Source: Sinorhizobium mexicanum (GTDB lineage Bacteria > Pseudomonadota > Alphaproteobacteria > Rhizobiales > Rhizobiaceae). Taken from it: a DNA stretch of 64,000 nucleotides. The notes under the pieces were generated by a model. The model was not told where the DNA came from. It saw only the letters and a list, made by a program, of their open reading frames with translations, and did no database searches. Shown one piece after another: positions 35,129-41,996 of the stretch. The number at the start of each line of letters is the position of its first letter. Position 1 is the first letter of the stretch. Location of the stretch: positions 496,001-560,000 of the forward strand of contig NZ_CP041241.1 in NCBI RefSeq assembly GCF_013488225.1. Direction: 5' to 3'. The position numbers were made by a program, and so were the translations under genes.

Positions 35129-35788
35129 ATGTCGTTCCTGCGTGACAATGGATTGACGATCACATTGTTCGTCCTGACCTCGGCAACGATTGTCGGCATG
35201 GCGGTCAGCGGCGTGCATGCGTATAATCATGATGCGATCCTGCACGACGGCACGGTCTTAAACTTCGTCTCCTACCTTGGATCGGGTCATTTTCTCTCGG
35301 CTCTCTTCGAGAATTGGGAGAGCGAGTTTCTGCAGATGTCCGCCTATGTCTGCCTCACGGCATATCTCTATCAACGCGGCTCGGCGGAATCGAGGGATCC
35401 TGATGCCGCATCGAAAGGCGATGAGGATGCGGCTTGCTGCGCCGATGACCCCGCGCTTCCGTGGCCGGTGCGGCGTGGCGGCCTGCTGCGAACACTCTAT
35501 TCCTACTCGCTCGGCATAGCCCTTTGTGCACTGTTCGTCCTGTCTTTCGTTCTGCACCTGCATGCAAGCGTCGCTGCGGCAAACCTCAATGCGGTCGCGC
35601 ATGGCGAAGCCGCCTCGGATGCCTGGACTCACCTCACCAATCCCGAATTCTGGTTCGAATGCTTTCAGAACTGGCAATCGGAATTTCTATCCACTCTGGT
35701 TCTGGTGATCTTCTCCATCTTTCTGCGTTTTCGCGGATCACCGGAATCGAAGGCCGTGGCGGCTCCTACGTGGCAAACCGGGAAATAG
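35129..35788 (+). CDS. DUF6766-like integral membrane protein
   Basis: A 219-residue protein with three to four membrane segments (about residues 8-30, 118-140, 188-205). Two copies of a similar stretch occur: LFENWESEFLQM near residue 70 and CFQNWQSEFLSTLV near residue 185, pointing to an internal duplication. I associate this pattern with DUF6766, which is common in soil bacteria and has no known role. The ATG at 35129 is chosen; GGAGTGG lies upstream. Confidence 0.72.
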   Translation: MSFLRDNGLTITLFVLTSATIVGMAVSGVHAYNHDAILHDGTVLNFVSYLGSGHFLSALFENWESEFLQMSAYVCLTAYLYQRGSAESRDPDAASKGDEDAACCADDPALPWPVRRGGLLRTLYSYSLGIALCALFVLSFVLHLHASVAAANLNAVAHGEAASDAWTHLTNPEFWFECFQNWQSEFLSTLVLVIFSIFLRFRGSPESKAVAAPTWQTGK

Positions 35789-35807
35789 CACCCGGCCCCT
35801 TCCTCGT

Positions 35808-35832
35808 GGAACATAATCGACCATTGCTGGTT
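35808..35832 (+). promoter_or_regulatory. EcfG (general stress sigma) promoter for the DUF3008 gene
   Basis: GGAAC-N16-GGTT, 58 bp before the ATG at 35890. Confidence 0.7.
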
Positions 35833-35889
35833 CCGGGACTGTTAAAGTCGCATGGTGCTGTGGGGTCGCCCAACGGAAGGAGAAGAGAG

Positions 35890-36078
35890 ATGCCCGCCAA
35901 ATCTAAGGCACAGCAAATGGCTGCAGGGGCGGCACTTGCCGCCAAACGAGGAGAAAAGAAGAAGAGCGAACTCAAGGGCGCTTCGAAAAGCATGGAAGAA
36001 TCCATGACCGAAAAGGAACTTGAGGAAATGGCTTCCACGAAACGTAAGGGCAAGAAGGAGCACGCTTCCAAGTCGTAG
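35890..36078 (+). CDS. DUF3008 family protein
   Basis: A 62-residue, highly charged protein: MPAKSKAQQMAAGAALAAKR, then acidic and lysine-rich helix MTEKELEEMASTKRKGK. This is the standard form of DUF3008, a tiny basic protein frequent in rhizobia. AGGAGAAGAG precedes the ATG. Function unknown; the promoter places it in the stress regulon. Confidence 0.85.
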   Translation: MPAKSKAQQMAAGAALAAKRGEKKKSELKGASKSMEESMTEKELEEMASTKRKGKKEHASKS

Positions 36079-36251
36079 ATGTCTTGCGGCGCGGTCCGGG
36101 TTGTCGAGGCGGCTGTTGCGGTTCTAATTCCCGGGCGTTTGATAGTTTCCCTCGGCATGAGGCGCGGCGGTTTGCGCTTTACATTTTTCCTCGTCCCATC
36201 TGGCGATTACATGAACAACCCGGCACAATACGTTATCCTGAGATCCTCGCC

Positions 36252-36428
36252 ATGACGAAGGATAAGCGGATGGACGAAACCAAGGCACGTGCGGGTGCGG
36301 ACGCAGACAAGGCCATCGACGAGCAGATCGCCTCCCTCATGAGCAAGATACAGAAGGAAGCCGTGCCGGAGCGGCTACTCGACCTGGCTCGGCAGCTGCA
36401 AGCAGCGCTGAACGCACGCAACCGCTGA
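36252..36428 (+). CDS. NepR-like anti-sigma factor
   Basis: A 58-residue protein whose C-terminal half (DEQIASLMSKIQKEAVPERL, then LDLARQLQAAL) matches the NepR pattern I..L......E.VP.R...L...L. NepR binds EcfG sigma and is titrated by phosphorylated PhyR under stress. Its convergent neighbour, 22 bp away, is an EcfG-like sigma gene, which strengthens the call. A second ATG at 36270 has the better ribosome-binding site (AAGGA, 7 bases), giving 52 residues. No PhyR gene is in the window. Confidence 0.75.
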   Translation: MTKDKRMDETKARAGADADKAIDEQIASLMSKIQKEAVPERLLDLARQLQAALNARNR

Positions 36429-36450
36429 GCGGATGTACGTCGCCCTGCGG

Positions 36451-36975
36451 CTAGTTCAGTGGATTTCCATGCATCTGGATTGTTAATTCTTCGCGGGCCC
36501 GGCTGAGCCTGCTCTTGATCGTGCCGATCGCACAATCGCATATGTCGGCCGCCTCCTTGTAGCTCATCCCAAAGCCGGCAACGAGGACAAGGACTTCGCG
36601 GTGCTCGGGGGTCAGTAACGCCAACGCATCGCGCAGTTCGCCATTCAGAACCGACCATTCCTGTGGAGGCGCCATCGGAATCGGCAGCTCGGCGCAATTC
36701 GTATGTCCAGGACTCTCGCGTGTCCGGATCTTGTATTGCGTCCGGAAGGTATTTCGCATGATGGTGAACAGCCAGGACTTGAGGCTGGTACCCGGCTCGA
36801 ATTGATCGATGCTTCTCAGCGCTCGAAACAGGGTTTCCTGCAGGAGGTCGTCCGCCTCGAAGGGGACTGATGTAAATGTCCGGGCAAACGCCCGGAGAGC
36901 AGGCATCAGGTCGACGACCTGCTCCTCTATGTGATGATGCGATTTGTGAAGCGCATGAACGCCGATGGCAGGCAT
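36451..36975 (-). CDS. EcfG-like ECF sigma factor
   Basis: A 174-residue sigma factor. Region 2 is seen in FEADDLLQETLFRALRSIDQ and LKSWLFTIMRNTF, region 4 in LTPEHREVLVLVAGFGMSYKEAADI and GTIKSRLSRAREEL. These are EcfG/RpoE2-type sequences. The ATG at 36975 is chosen: AAAGGGCGG lies upstream and it gives the usual length; the frame runs open to 37419 but that extension has no sigma sequence. It should direct RNA polymerase to GGAAC...GTT promoters, many of which surround it. Partner: NepR-like protein next door. Confidence 0.88.
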   Translation of the reverse strand: MPAIGVHALHKSHHHIEEQVVDLMPALRAFARTFTSVPFEADDLLQETLFRALRSIDQFEPGTSLKSWLFTIMRNTFRTQYKIRTRESPGHTNCAELPIPMAPPQEWSVLNGELRDALALLTPEHREVLVLVAGFGMSYKEAADICDCAIGTIKSRLSRAREELTIQMHGNPLN

Positions 36976-37358
36976 ATCGAATACCGCCCTTTGCACGAAC
37001 AGAAGATAGATGTTGTCGAACAATGCCTGGCTGGCCTTTTGGTTCCTCGTACCACCAATGATATTTGGGGGGACGATGGGGCCTCGGCTGTCAGGCCGAG
37101 AGGCTGGTCGAAGTGCAAGTTCGCCCCTTTTCAGCACGGCTCGTCCGTAGCCTACTCCTAGTGCGATGTCGGCAATGCATTGCGCATCGTTGCGTCTCGC
37201 GCGCAGTTCGTTGCCGCCGCAGATCCGGCAAAGGGCAGGCAAATCTCTAAAATGCCGCGGTCTCGTGCGATCCTCGGATACGGTTGGGGTGATACGCCTG
37301 CTTTCGTTTCGTGAAGGTTGGCCTGAGGCAGGCTTTTGCCCGCCAAAGGAGGTACGTA
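36976..37358. other. Upstream region of the sigma gene and of the glycine-rich gene
   Basis: Divergent promoter region of 383 bp. No GGAAC-type promoter was found for either gene, so autoregulation of the sigma gene by its own product is not supported here. No other gene is visible. Confidence 0.45.
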
Positions 37359-37712
37359 ATGAAGAAATTCCCCAGAATAATCGCTGTGTCGCTGTTCGGG
37401 CTCGCATCCGCGACCGCAATGCCGCTCATCCCGGTGGGTGGTGGTAGCGGGTCGTCAAGCAATGCCTACGCAGACAACGGTGTCGTTCTCATACCCGGGA
37501 CTGGAACAGGCGACGACAGCGGTGGCGGCAGCAGCGGCGGCGCTGACGGGGCCGGCGGCGGTAGCACCGACGGGGCCGGCAATGGGGGCGGAAGCGATAA
37601 CGGCAGTGGAGGTGGAGCGGATACCGGCTCCGGTGGCGCGGAGACCTCCGCCAGCAGCAGTTCAGAGGGCGCCGGCACCGGTGGTGGCACGTCGGGGGGT
37701 GGCGGCGAGTGA
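37359..37712 (+). CDS. Glycine/serine-rich exported protein
   Basis: A 117-residue protein with a signal peptide (about residues 1-20, or cleavage later after NAYA) and a mature part that is almost entirely Gly, Ser, Ala, Asp and Thr in GGGS/DGAG-like units. This is a low-complexity, disordered chain likely to be exported. A very strong AAAGGAGGT ribosome-binding site precedes the ATG at 37359 and an intrinsic terminator follows the stop, both signs of a real gene. Function unknown. Confidence 0.68.
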   Translation: MKKFPRIIAVSLFGLASATAMPLIPVGGGSGSSSNAYADNGVVLIPGTGTGDDSGGGSSGGADGAGGGSTDGAGNGGGSDNGSGGGADTGSGGAETSASSSSEGAGTGGGTSGGGGE

Positions 37713-37755
37713 GGACGGCAACTCCGACCTGATGTAGCTGCCGACCAGGGGTCTG

Positions 37756-37788
37756 AAAGAGGTTCTTCTTAGCGAGGGACCTCTTTTT
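37756..37788 (+). terminator. Intrinsic terminator
   Basis: AAAGAGGT pairs with ACCTCTTT around a 15-nt loop and is followed by a T-run. It is 44 bp after the glycine-rich gene. Confidence 0.82.
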
Positions 37789-37950
37789 GCGTTGCGCTCG
37801 ACCCCCTCGCTCCGTCGGTTGATCGTCGTTGTTGACTGCTTCTCGGCCGTCGCAAAGCGTTGCAGACACTTTTTGCATCGGAAGGCCGCGGGTTGCGCCT
37901 TGATAGGGGGCTCCGGCCGAAGCAAGCCGTAACCCGGAAAGATCATCACC

Positions 37951-38046
37951 TGCTGCAAGTTCCGTTAAATCGTAGCCGATTCAAGGACAAAAGATGCAGT
38001 GCCGCATCGTCCTTCGCGCGTCCGATAAGACGTGCGGCGCTGCATG
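37951..38046. repeat. RIME-like rhizobial intergenic element
   Basis: Contains TGCTGCAAGTTCCGTTAAAT, then TGCAGTGCCGCATCGTCCTT and GCGCGTCCGATAAGACGTGC, as in the copies at 13667 and 16750. The outer GCAGTGCCGCA/TGCGGCGCTGC arms pair. It lies upstream of the DUF1236 gene. Confidence 0.72.
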
Positions 38047-38062
38047 GCGGTGGGAGCGACCG

Positions 38063-38087
38063 GGAACCAATTACGTCGCCGCGGGTT
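38063..38087 (+). promoter_or_regulatory. EcfG (general stress sigma) promoter for the DUF1236 gene
   Basis: GGAAC-N16-GGTT, 30 bp before the ATG at 38117. Confidence 0.7.
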
Positions 38088-38116
38088 TAGGAAGTCTCTC
38101 AAGGAAGGAGTATACG

Positions 38117-38401
38117 ATGAATAAATTTGCCATGATGATTGCCGCTCTGCTGACGGCTGTGGGTTCGTCGGCGATGGCCCAAGATACTATCGTGTTGCCT
38201 GGTGAAGTCAGGACCTACGTGCTGGAACAGAATACGCCGTCGATTCAATATGAGGGCGAGATCGTCGTCGGCCAGCCGGTGCCGGACGTGGTAGAAGTCC
38301 ACCCCATTCCGGACCAGCCTGAGTACGGCTATGCGGTCGTCAACGAAAAGCGGGTCATTGTGAACCCGAAGACGCACACGGTCGTGCAGGTTCTCGAATA
38401 A
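38117..38401 (+). CDS. DUF1236 domain exported protein
   Basis: A 94-residue protein with a signal peptide (about residues 1-21, ending AMA) and one DUF1236 unit: VVGQPVPDVVEVHPIPDQ, YGYAVVNEKRVIVNPKTHTV and VVQVLE. Such proteins are periplasmic and usually occur with one to three units; this one has a single unit. AAGGAAGGAG precedes the ATG and an EcfG promoter lies 30 bp upstream. Confidence 0.88.
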   Translation: MNKFAMMIAALLTAVGSSAMAQDTIVLPGEVRTYVLEQNTPSIQYEGEIVVGQPVPDVVEVHPIPDQPEYGYAVVNEKRVIVNPKTHTVVQVLE

Positions 38402-38445
38402 GGGCTCCGGCGAGCTGACCCGGCCGCGAGATCGGAACGCGAAGC

Positions 38446-38721
38446 ATGGAAAACATCGAATTTCGGTTAGCTGCCCATCGCGAAATCCTGGTGGCTATCC
38501 TTTCCGCGCTGGCGAAAAATGACGATGCCTGGCTGAAGATCAACCGCATCCTGGAAGAAGAACTGATCGTGCAAGATCACGAGGAGGATCCAGGGATCGT
38601 ACCATCCGGGGCCTTTGCCAGGCAGAATGCTATGGCTGCGGAAATGTCATCCATTCTTGAGGATGCCCGAGCACGCGCGACTGACGGCGCCAGCCCCGCC
38701 ACGCCAAAAAACGGCCATTGA
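38446..38721 (+). CDS. Protein of unknown function
   Basis: A 91-residue, mostly helical soluble protein. The first 50 residues (EFRLAAHREILVAILSALAK, then INRILEEELIVQDHEEDPG) look like a helical hairpin, and the remainder is small-residue rich. No family recognised. It follows the DUF1236 gene after 44 bp on the same strand and may be read from its stress promoter; its own ribosome-binding site is weak. Confidence 0.6.
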   Translation: MENIEFRLAAHREILVAILSALAKNDDAWLKINRILEEELIVQDHEEDPGIVPSGAFARQNAMAAEMSSILEDARARATDGASPATPKNGH

Positions 38722-38749
38722 GAAAGACGAAAATAGCCTGCCGCACGGG

Positions 38750-38774
38750 GGAACCGCTCCTCTGCTGGTGCGTT
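38750..38774 (+). promoter_or_regulatory. EcfG (general stress sigma) promoter for the second CBS operon
   Basis: GGAAC-N16-CGTT, 57 bp before the small basic gene at 38832 and 250 bp before the CBS gene. Confidence 0.74.
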
Positions 38775-38831
38775 AAGGAGGCATTGCGGCTTAGACCGCG
38801 CATGTCCACACGAAGCAGAAGGGAGCATATC

Positions 38832-39035
38832 GTGCGGCAAAGATCGAAGCAAAAGCGACCGAGATTCCTTCGACCGCCGGAAAATCCGAACCCCAAGAAG
38901 GCGCAGCGAAACACCTGGCAGCCCCAGGTCATTGTACCCTACCGCGTCGATCTCACACTCAAGAAGCCGGCAGATGAGGAAGTCAGAGTGCCTGCATCCA
39001 TCAATGGCAGGAGTCTCGTCAATGGCCGCCCATGA
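38832..39035 (+). CDS. Small basic protein of unknown function
   Basis: A 67-residue protein, strongly basic at the start (RQRSKQKRPRFLRPPENPNP) and beta-like in the second half (QPQVIVPYRVDLTLKKPADE). It begins with GTG, seven bases after GGGAG; an ATG at 38802 in the same frame is an alternative. It overlaps the CBS gene by 14 bp, so the two are coupled. No family recognised. Confidence 0.5.
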   Translation: MRQRSKQKRPRFLRPPENPNPKKAQRNTWQPQVIVPYRVDLTLKKPADEEVRVPASINGRSLVNGRP

Positions 39036-39504
39036 GGACAGAGCGATACGCGTTCGGGACGTGATGTCCAAACAGGTTTTTACGGTTTCACCGAGCGATA
39101 CGGCGCAATCCGTCGCGCGGCTGATGGAAGAGGCAGGGGTCGGCGCGTTGCCGGTCGAAGCCCCGGGCGTCGGAACCATCCTTGGGATCGTCACGGACCG
39201 CGATATCCTCGCTTCGGTGGTGGCCCAGGGACTGTCGACATCGACGGCTGTGTTCGAGTTCATGACGGTTTCCGCCGAGTCCTGCGAGGAGGACGACAGC
39301 ATCCTGCTGGCGGCCCAAAAGATGCATGACTACAAGATACGCCGCCTCGTGGTCGTTGACGAAAACAAGCACGCGGCCGGCATCATTTCACTGGCCGACA
39401 TCACGCGCGCGAGCCCGGAACTCGGGGGCCTCGTACTGGGGGGAATAAGCCGACAGGTGCACCAGTCCCCTCCGCTTGAAGGAGCCTCGACATGCCGAGC
39501 CTGA
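39022..39504 (+). CDS. Two-CBS-domain protein, second copy
   Basis: A 160-residue CBS-pair protein similar to that at 34.0 kb. First CBS: RVRDVMSKQVFTVSP to ILGIVTDRDILASV; second CBS: VFEFMTVSAESCEEDD to AAGIISLADITRA. It likely senses adenine nucleotides. The ATG at 39022 follows AGGAG by nine bases. It belongs to the operon starting at the 38750 promoter and overlaps the DUF982 gene by 13 bp. Confidence 0.87.
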   Translation: MAAHEDRAIRVRDVMSKQVFTVSPSDTAQSVARLMEEAGVGALPVEAPGVGTILGIVTDRDILASVVAQGLSTSTAVFEFMTVSAESCEEDDSILLAAQKMHDYKIRRLVVVDENKHAAGIISLADITRASPELGGLVLGGISRQVHQSPPLEGASTCRA

Positions 39505-39755
39505 CGCAGGATCGCCTTTGGAGCGAAGTGGTCATCCTCGAGGCGCCGAGCCGGGTGCTGCGGGTGCAGAGCACGCGCGACGCCTTTCTATGTCTCAAGA
39601 ACCACTGGCCGCTCGCCGATGGAAAGGCAAAAAGCGAAGCATTGGCAGCATGCGACCGCGTGATCGAGGGAAACGACGAACCTGACGCCGCACGTGCCGC
39701 CTTCATCAAGGCGGCGGAGGAAGCGCAATTTCGCGTCAACAGCTGGACAGGCTGA
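39492..39755 (+). CDS. DUF982 family protein
   Basis: An 87-residue protein of the DUF982 family, recognisable from the edges: a short N-terminal strand VVILEAPSRVLRVQSTRDA, then CLKNHWP and an A-x-C-x-R helix, closing with AAFIKAAEEA. The family is very common on rhizobial plasmids and lacks a known role. GAAGGAGCC precedes the ATG. It is the last gene of the CBS operon. Confidence 0.85.
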   Translation: MPSLTQDRLWSEVVILEAPSRVLRVQSTRDAFLCLKNHWPLADGKAKSEALAACDRVIEGNDEPDAARAAFIKAAEEAQFRVNSWTG

Positions 39756-39788
39756 TTTATCCCTGCCGCCTTTCTCTTATCCCCGTTG

Positions 39789-40646
39789 TCAAAGGAACGG
39801 CTTGCCTCCGGTCACGGCGATCGTCGCGCCCGACACATAGCTCGACATCGGGTCCGCCAGCATGACAAAGGTCGAAGCCAGTTCCACCGGCTGACCGGGA
39901 CGCTTCATCGGCACCTGCTTGCCGAAATCGACAACGGCCTCTTCCGGGAGGGTAGAGGGGATCAATGGCGTCCAGATCGGGCCGGGCGCCACGACATTCG
40001 CGCGTATACCCCGCTCGGCCAACAGCTGGGCGAGACCGGCCGTGAAGTTATGGATCGCACCCTTGGTGGCGGCATAGGCGAGTAGGGTCGGATTGGGACT
40101 GTCGGCATTGATGGAAGCGGTGTTGATGATTGCACTGCCTTCACGCATGTGCTGCACCGCTGCCTTGGTTAGATAGAATATGGCATGCATGTTGACCCTG
40201 AAGGTCAATTCCCATTCTTCGTCAGTTATGTCCTCGATTGCCTGAAACGATGCTTGGTGAGCCGCGTTGTTGACGAGAATGTCTATCCCGCCGAGCTCTT
40301 CGACAGCCGTATCAACGATGCGCCGGCAGTGGTCAGGAGATTGGATGTCGCCCGACACCAGCACTGCCTTGCGCCCGGCCTCTTCGACGAGCGCCTTCGT
40401 CGCCTGGGCGTCCTCGTGCTCGCTGAGGTAGGCGATAAGGACGTCAGCCCCCTCCCTGGCATAGGCGATCGCCACCGCCCTGCCGATGCCGCTATCGCCA
40501 CCGGTTATGATCGCCTTCTTTCCTTCCAGCCGACCCGAACCCTGATAGGAATTCTCCCCATGATCCGGTATCGGCTCCATTCGATCCGTCGTTCCGGGCA
40601 TGGCTTGAGGTTGCCGTGCAAAGGGAGGGCGAGGAAAGGTATTCAT
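39789..40646 (-). CDS. SDR family oxidoreductase (YghA-like)
   Basis: A 285-residue short-chain dehydrogenase with an N-terminal extension of about 40 residues typical of the YghA/general-stress group. The NAD(P) motif is GGDSGIG at 49-55, followed by NNAAHQ, TASIN with the catalytic Ser and YAATK with Tyr and Lys. The ATG at 40646 is chosen because GGAG lies 11 bases upstream. An EcfG promoter lies ahead. Such enzymes are induced by desiccation and osmotic stress; the substrate is unknown. Confidence 0.9.
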   Translation of the reverse strand: MNTFPRPPFARQPQAMPGTTDRMEPIPDHGENSYQGSGRLEGKKAIITGGDSGIGRAVAIAYAREGADVLIAYLSEHEDAQATKALVEEAGRKAVLVSGDIQSPDHCRRIVDTAVEELGGIDILVNNAAHQASFQAIEDITDEEWELTFRVNMHAIFYLTKAAVQHMREGSAIINTASINADSPNPTLLAYAATKGAIHNFTAGLAQLLAERGIRANVVAPGPIWTPLIPSTLPEEAVVDFGKQVPMKRPGQPVELASTFVMLADPMSSYVSGATIAVTGGKPFL

Positions 40647-40711
40647 TTCCAAAAACTCCATATTGGATGAGGCAGGCATTCGCGGTTCCGCCGGCGTGTC
40701 GTCTGGGGCCT

Positions 40712-40736
40712 AACCGAGGGCGGGACGCTTTGTTCC
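40712..40736 (-). promoter_or_regulatory. EcfG (general stress sigma) promoter for the SDR gene
   Basis: On the minus strand GGAAC-N16-GGTT, 66 bp before the start at 40646. A second EcfG promoter facing the other way begins 37 bp to the right. Confidence 0.7.
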
Positions 40737-40772
40737 GGAGGTCTTTGGTGCGCGGGCGTCTCCGCGCTCTTA

Positions 40773-40798
40773 GGAACCGATAACGCCCAGGCGGCGTT
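40773..40798 (+). promoter_or_regulatory. EcfG (general stress sigma) promoter for a 43-residue protein
   Basis: GGAAC-N17-CGTT, 25 bp before the ATG at 40823 and divergent from the SDR promoter. Confidence 0.7.
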
Positions 40799-40822
40799 TC
40801 ATCACCCACAGGAAGACTGCGA

Positions 40823-40954
40823 ATGAAACCGCGCACTATTCTCATTGGGATCATTTTTTTGATGGCGGCCGCTTTCGCCCTGCTGATCTACGACTTCGCC
40901 GACCGCGGTCCCGCCGAGGAAATAGGCACGCGGCTTCCCGCTACCTCCGATTGA
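40823..40954 (+). CDS. 43-residue single-span membrane peptide
   Basis: A very short frame, MKPRTILIGIIFLMAAAFAL then LIYDFADRG..., ending TSD and TGA. Basic residues precede one hydrophobic helix (residues 5-22) and an acidic tail follows. AGGAAG lies eight bases before the ATG, and an EcfG promoter lies 25 bp upstream, so this small protein is well supported despite its size. Likely an inner-membrane stress microprotein; no family recognised. Confidence 0.68.
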   Translation: MKPRTILIGIIFLMAAAFALLIYDFADRGPAEEIGTRLPATSD

Positions 40955-40984
40955 TCGTTTCCGATGCCCGCGAGGCTTCAGCTG

Positions 40985-41009
40985 GGAACTTCCTATCCGG
41001 CCTGACGTT
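40985..41009 (+). promoter_or_regulatory. EcfG (general stress sigma) promoter
   Basis: GGAAC-N16-CGTT, 30 bp before the ATG at 41039. Confidence 0.76.
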
Positions 41010-41038
41010 GACTGATCAAGAACGCTCAGGAGGCAAAG

Positions 41039-41281
41039 ATGAAAACCACGGAAAAGCGGCGCAAGGGTGTCCCCGGCGATGTGCCCGAAGAGAGACCGAT
41101 CGAGAAGGATAGCGATTTGCATCCGCACGCGAAGAAACAGCCCGTCGAACCGGATGACGTCGCAACGCATCGCGCCATCCGGGAAGCTGCGCGGCAAAAG
41201 CGAGATGATTATCTCGTCGAGTCCGATCTCGAGGAATCGGAGCAGCGCTATCCGACTCCGGGCATGAAAGACCAGGACTAA
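41039..41281 (+). CDS. Hydrophilic protein of unknown function
   Basis: An 80-residue, highly charged protein (KTTEKRRKGVPGDVPEERP, ARQKRDDYLVESDLEESEQ) with no membrane segment, probably disordered and hydrophilin-like. CAGGAGG precedes the ATG and an exact EcfG promoter lies 30 bp upstream. The next gene starts 12 bp after its stop. Function unknown. Confidence 0.66.
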   Translation: MKTTEKRRKGVPGDVPEERPIEKDSDLHPHAKKQPVEPDDVATHRAIREAARQKRDDYLVESDLEESEQRYPTPGMKDQD

Positions 41282-41292
41282 GGAGCGTAACG

Positions 41293-41541
41293 ATGGCATT
41301 GAAAACACTACGAGCCGGCTTCACCGGCAAGCCGGCGGAACCCGATCTGAAAACGAGGACCCAGGAGGCCGCACGCTACGTCCGCGACGAGGCGGCGGTG
41401 GTTGCCGGGACGGCCCGTGACCATCCGGCAGCGCTCAGCAGCACCTTGCTCGTGGTCGCGACCTTGGCATTTGTCGCGGGCTACCTCGTGGGCGGCACAG
41501 CGGCCCCTCCTTCACGCAGCCAGCGGTTCTGGTCGTGGTGA
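41293..41541 (+). CDS. Small protein with C-terminal membrane segment
   Basis: An 82-residue protein. The first 45 residues are hydrophilic (KTRTQEAARYVRDEAAVVAG), then a single helix LLVVATLAFVAGYLVGG near residues 53-69 and a short tail. The layout recalls ElaB/YqjD-type small membrane proteins, but no firm match is claimed. AAGGAG precedes the ATG; it is probably co-transcribed with the gene 12 bp upstream. Confidence 0.62.
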   Translation: MALKTLRAGFTGKPAEPDLKTRTQEAARYVRDEAAVVAGTARDHPAALSSTLLVVATLAFVAGYLVGGTAAPPSRSQRFWSW

Positions 41542-41572
41542 TAGCTCCGCGCAAGCTTTCTCAGACCGATCG

Positions 41573-41597
41573 GGAACAAATCGACGCGCATCCGGTT
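41573..41597 (+). promoter_or_regulatory. EcfG (general stress sigma) promoter of a candidate small RNA
   Basis: GGAAC-N16-GGTT followed only about 110 bp later by an intrinsic terminator, with no convincing gene between. Confidence 0.62.
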
Positions 41598-41603
41598 TAT
41601 TTG

Positions 41604-41706
41604 TCGGACCGCGTGGAACAAGTCCCCTCTCCGCAAGCCCCTACGGACCGCGCGATCCCAAACAACAGTGCAGATCGGGCTCCACCAATTGGTGGGGCCC
41701 TTTTTT
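41604..41706 (+). ncRNA. Candidate stress-induced small RNA
   Basis: A transcript starting about seven bases after the EcfG -10 element and ending in the T-run of the terminator would be roughly 100 nt. It contains unpaired pyrimidine-rich stretches CCCCTCTCC (41624-41632) and CCCCT (41638-41642) that could pair with ribosome-binding sites, and a strong 3' hairpin. A 63-codon frame starting at GTG 41535 crosses the region but begins before the promoter. Prediction only. Confidence 0.45.
41677..41706 (+). terminator. Intrinsic terminator
   Basis: GGGCTCCACCAATTGGTGGGGCCC is a near-perfect inverted repeat directly followed by TTTTTTC. It is one of the clearest intrinsic terminators in the window. 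Confidence 0.85.
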
Positions 41707-41791
41707 CTTGGCAACCGGTGCGATGACTTTCAAAGCCGGGAACGATTTGCCACCGGTGGGGTTTCGCCTTCGAACATATTCGTGGAGATCA

Positions 41792-41989
41792 ATGATGAAA
41801 ACGCCGAAACCGGGTGCACCCGGCACGACGGAACAATCGCCGCGTTGGGAAGGACCGAAGGAGACGAAGCCGAGGGGCTATCTTCCGGCCAAGGATGATC
41901 CCCAGCGGAACAGGGACGCGGCTGGCGAAAATCTGAAAGATCCGCATCGCGGCAAGCTGTCGGACGCGGGCAAGACCAAAGAGGATTAG
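41792..41989 (+). CDS. Hydrophilic protein of unknown function
   Basis: A 65-residue protein rich in Lys, Pro, Gly and Asp (TPKPGAPGTTEQSPRWEGP, PAKDDPQRNRDAAGENLKD), probably disordered. ATG codons at 41792 and 41795 are adjacent and GGAG precedes them by five to eight bases. It lies between the small-RNA terminator and the IS element. No promoter of the EcfG type was found after the terminator. No family recognised. Confidence 0.58.
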   Translation: MMKTPKPGAPGTTEQSPRWEGPKETKPRGYLPAKDDPQRNRDAAGENLKDPHRGKLSDAGKTKED

Positions 41990-41996
41990 GGTTAAA

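Noticed and set aside
36205..36235. GAAC-N14-CGTT upstream of the NepR-like gene
   Set aside because: Spacing is two bases too short and the first G of GGAAC is missing.
36976..37419. N-terminal extension of the sigma factor
   Set aside because: Open but without sigma-like sequence; the start at 36975 gives normal length and has a ribosome-binding site.
41535..41726. A 63-codon frame starting with GTG across the candidate small RNA
   Set aside because: It starts ahead of the EcfG promoter, runs through the terminator hairpin and lacks a ribosome-binding site; kept only as an alternative to the RNA.
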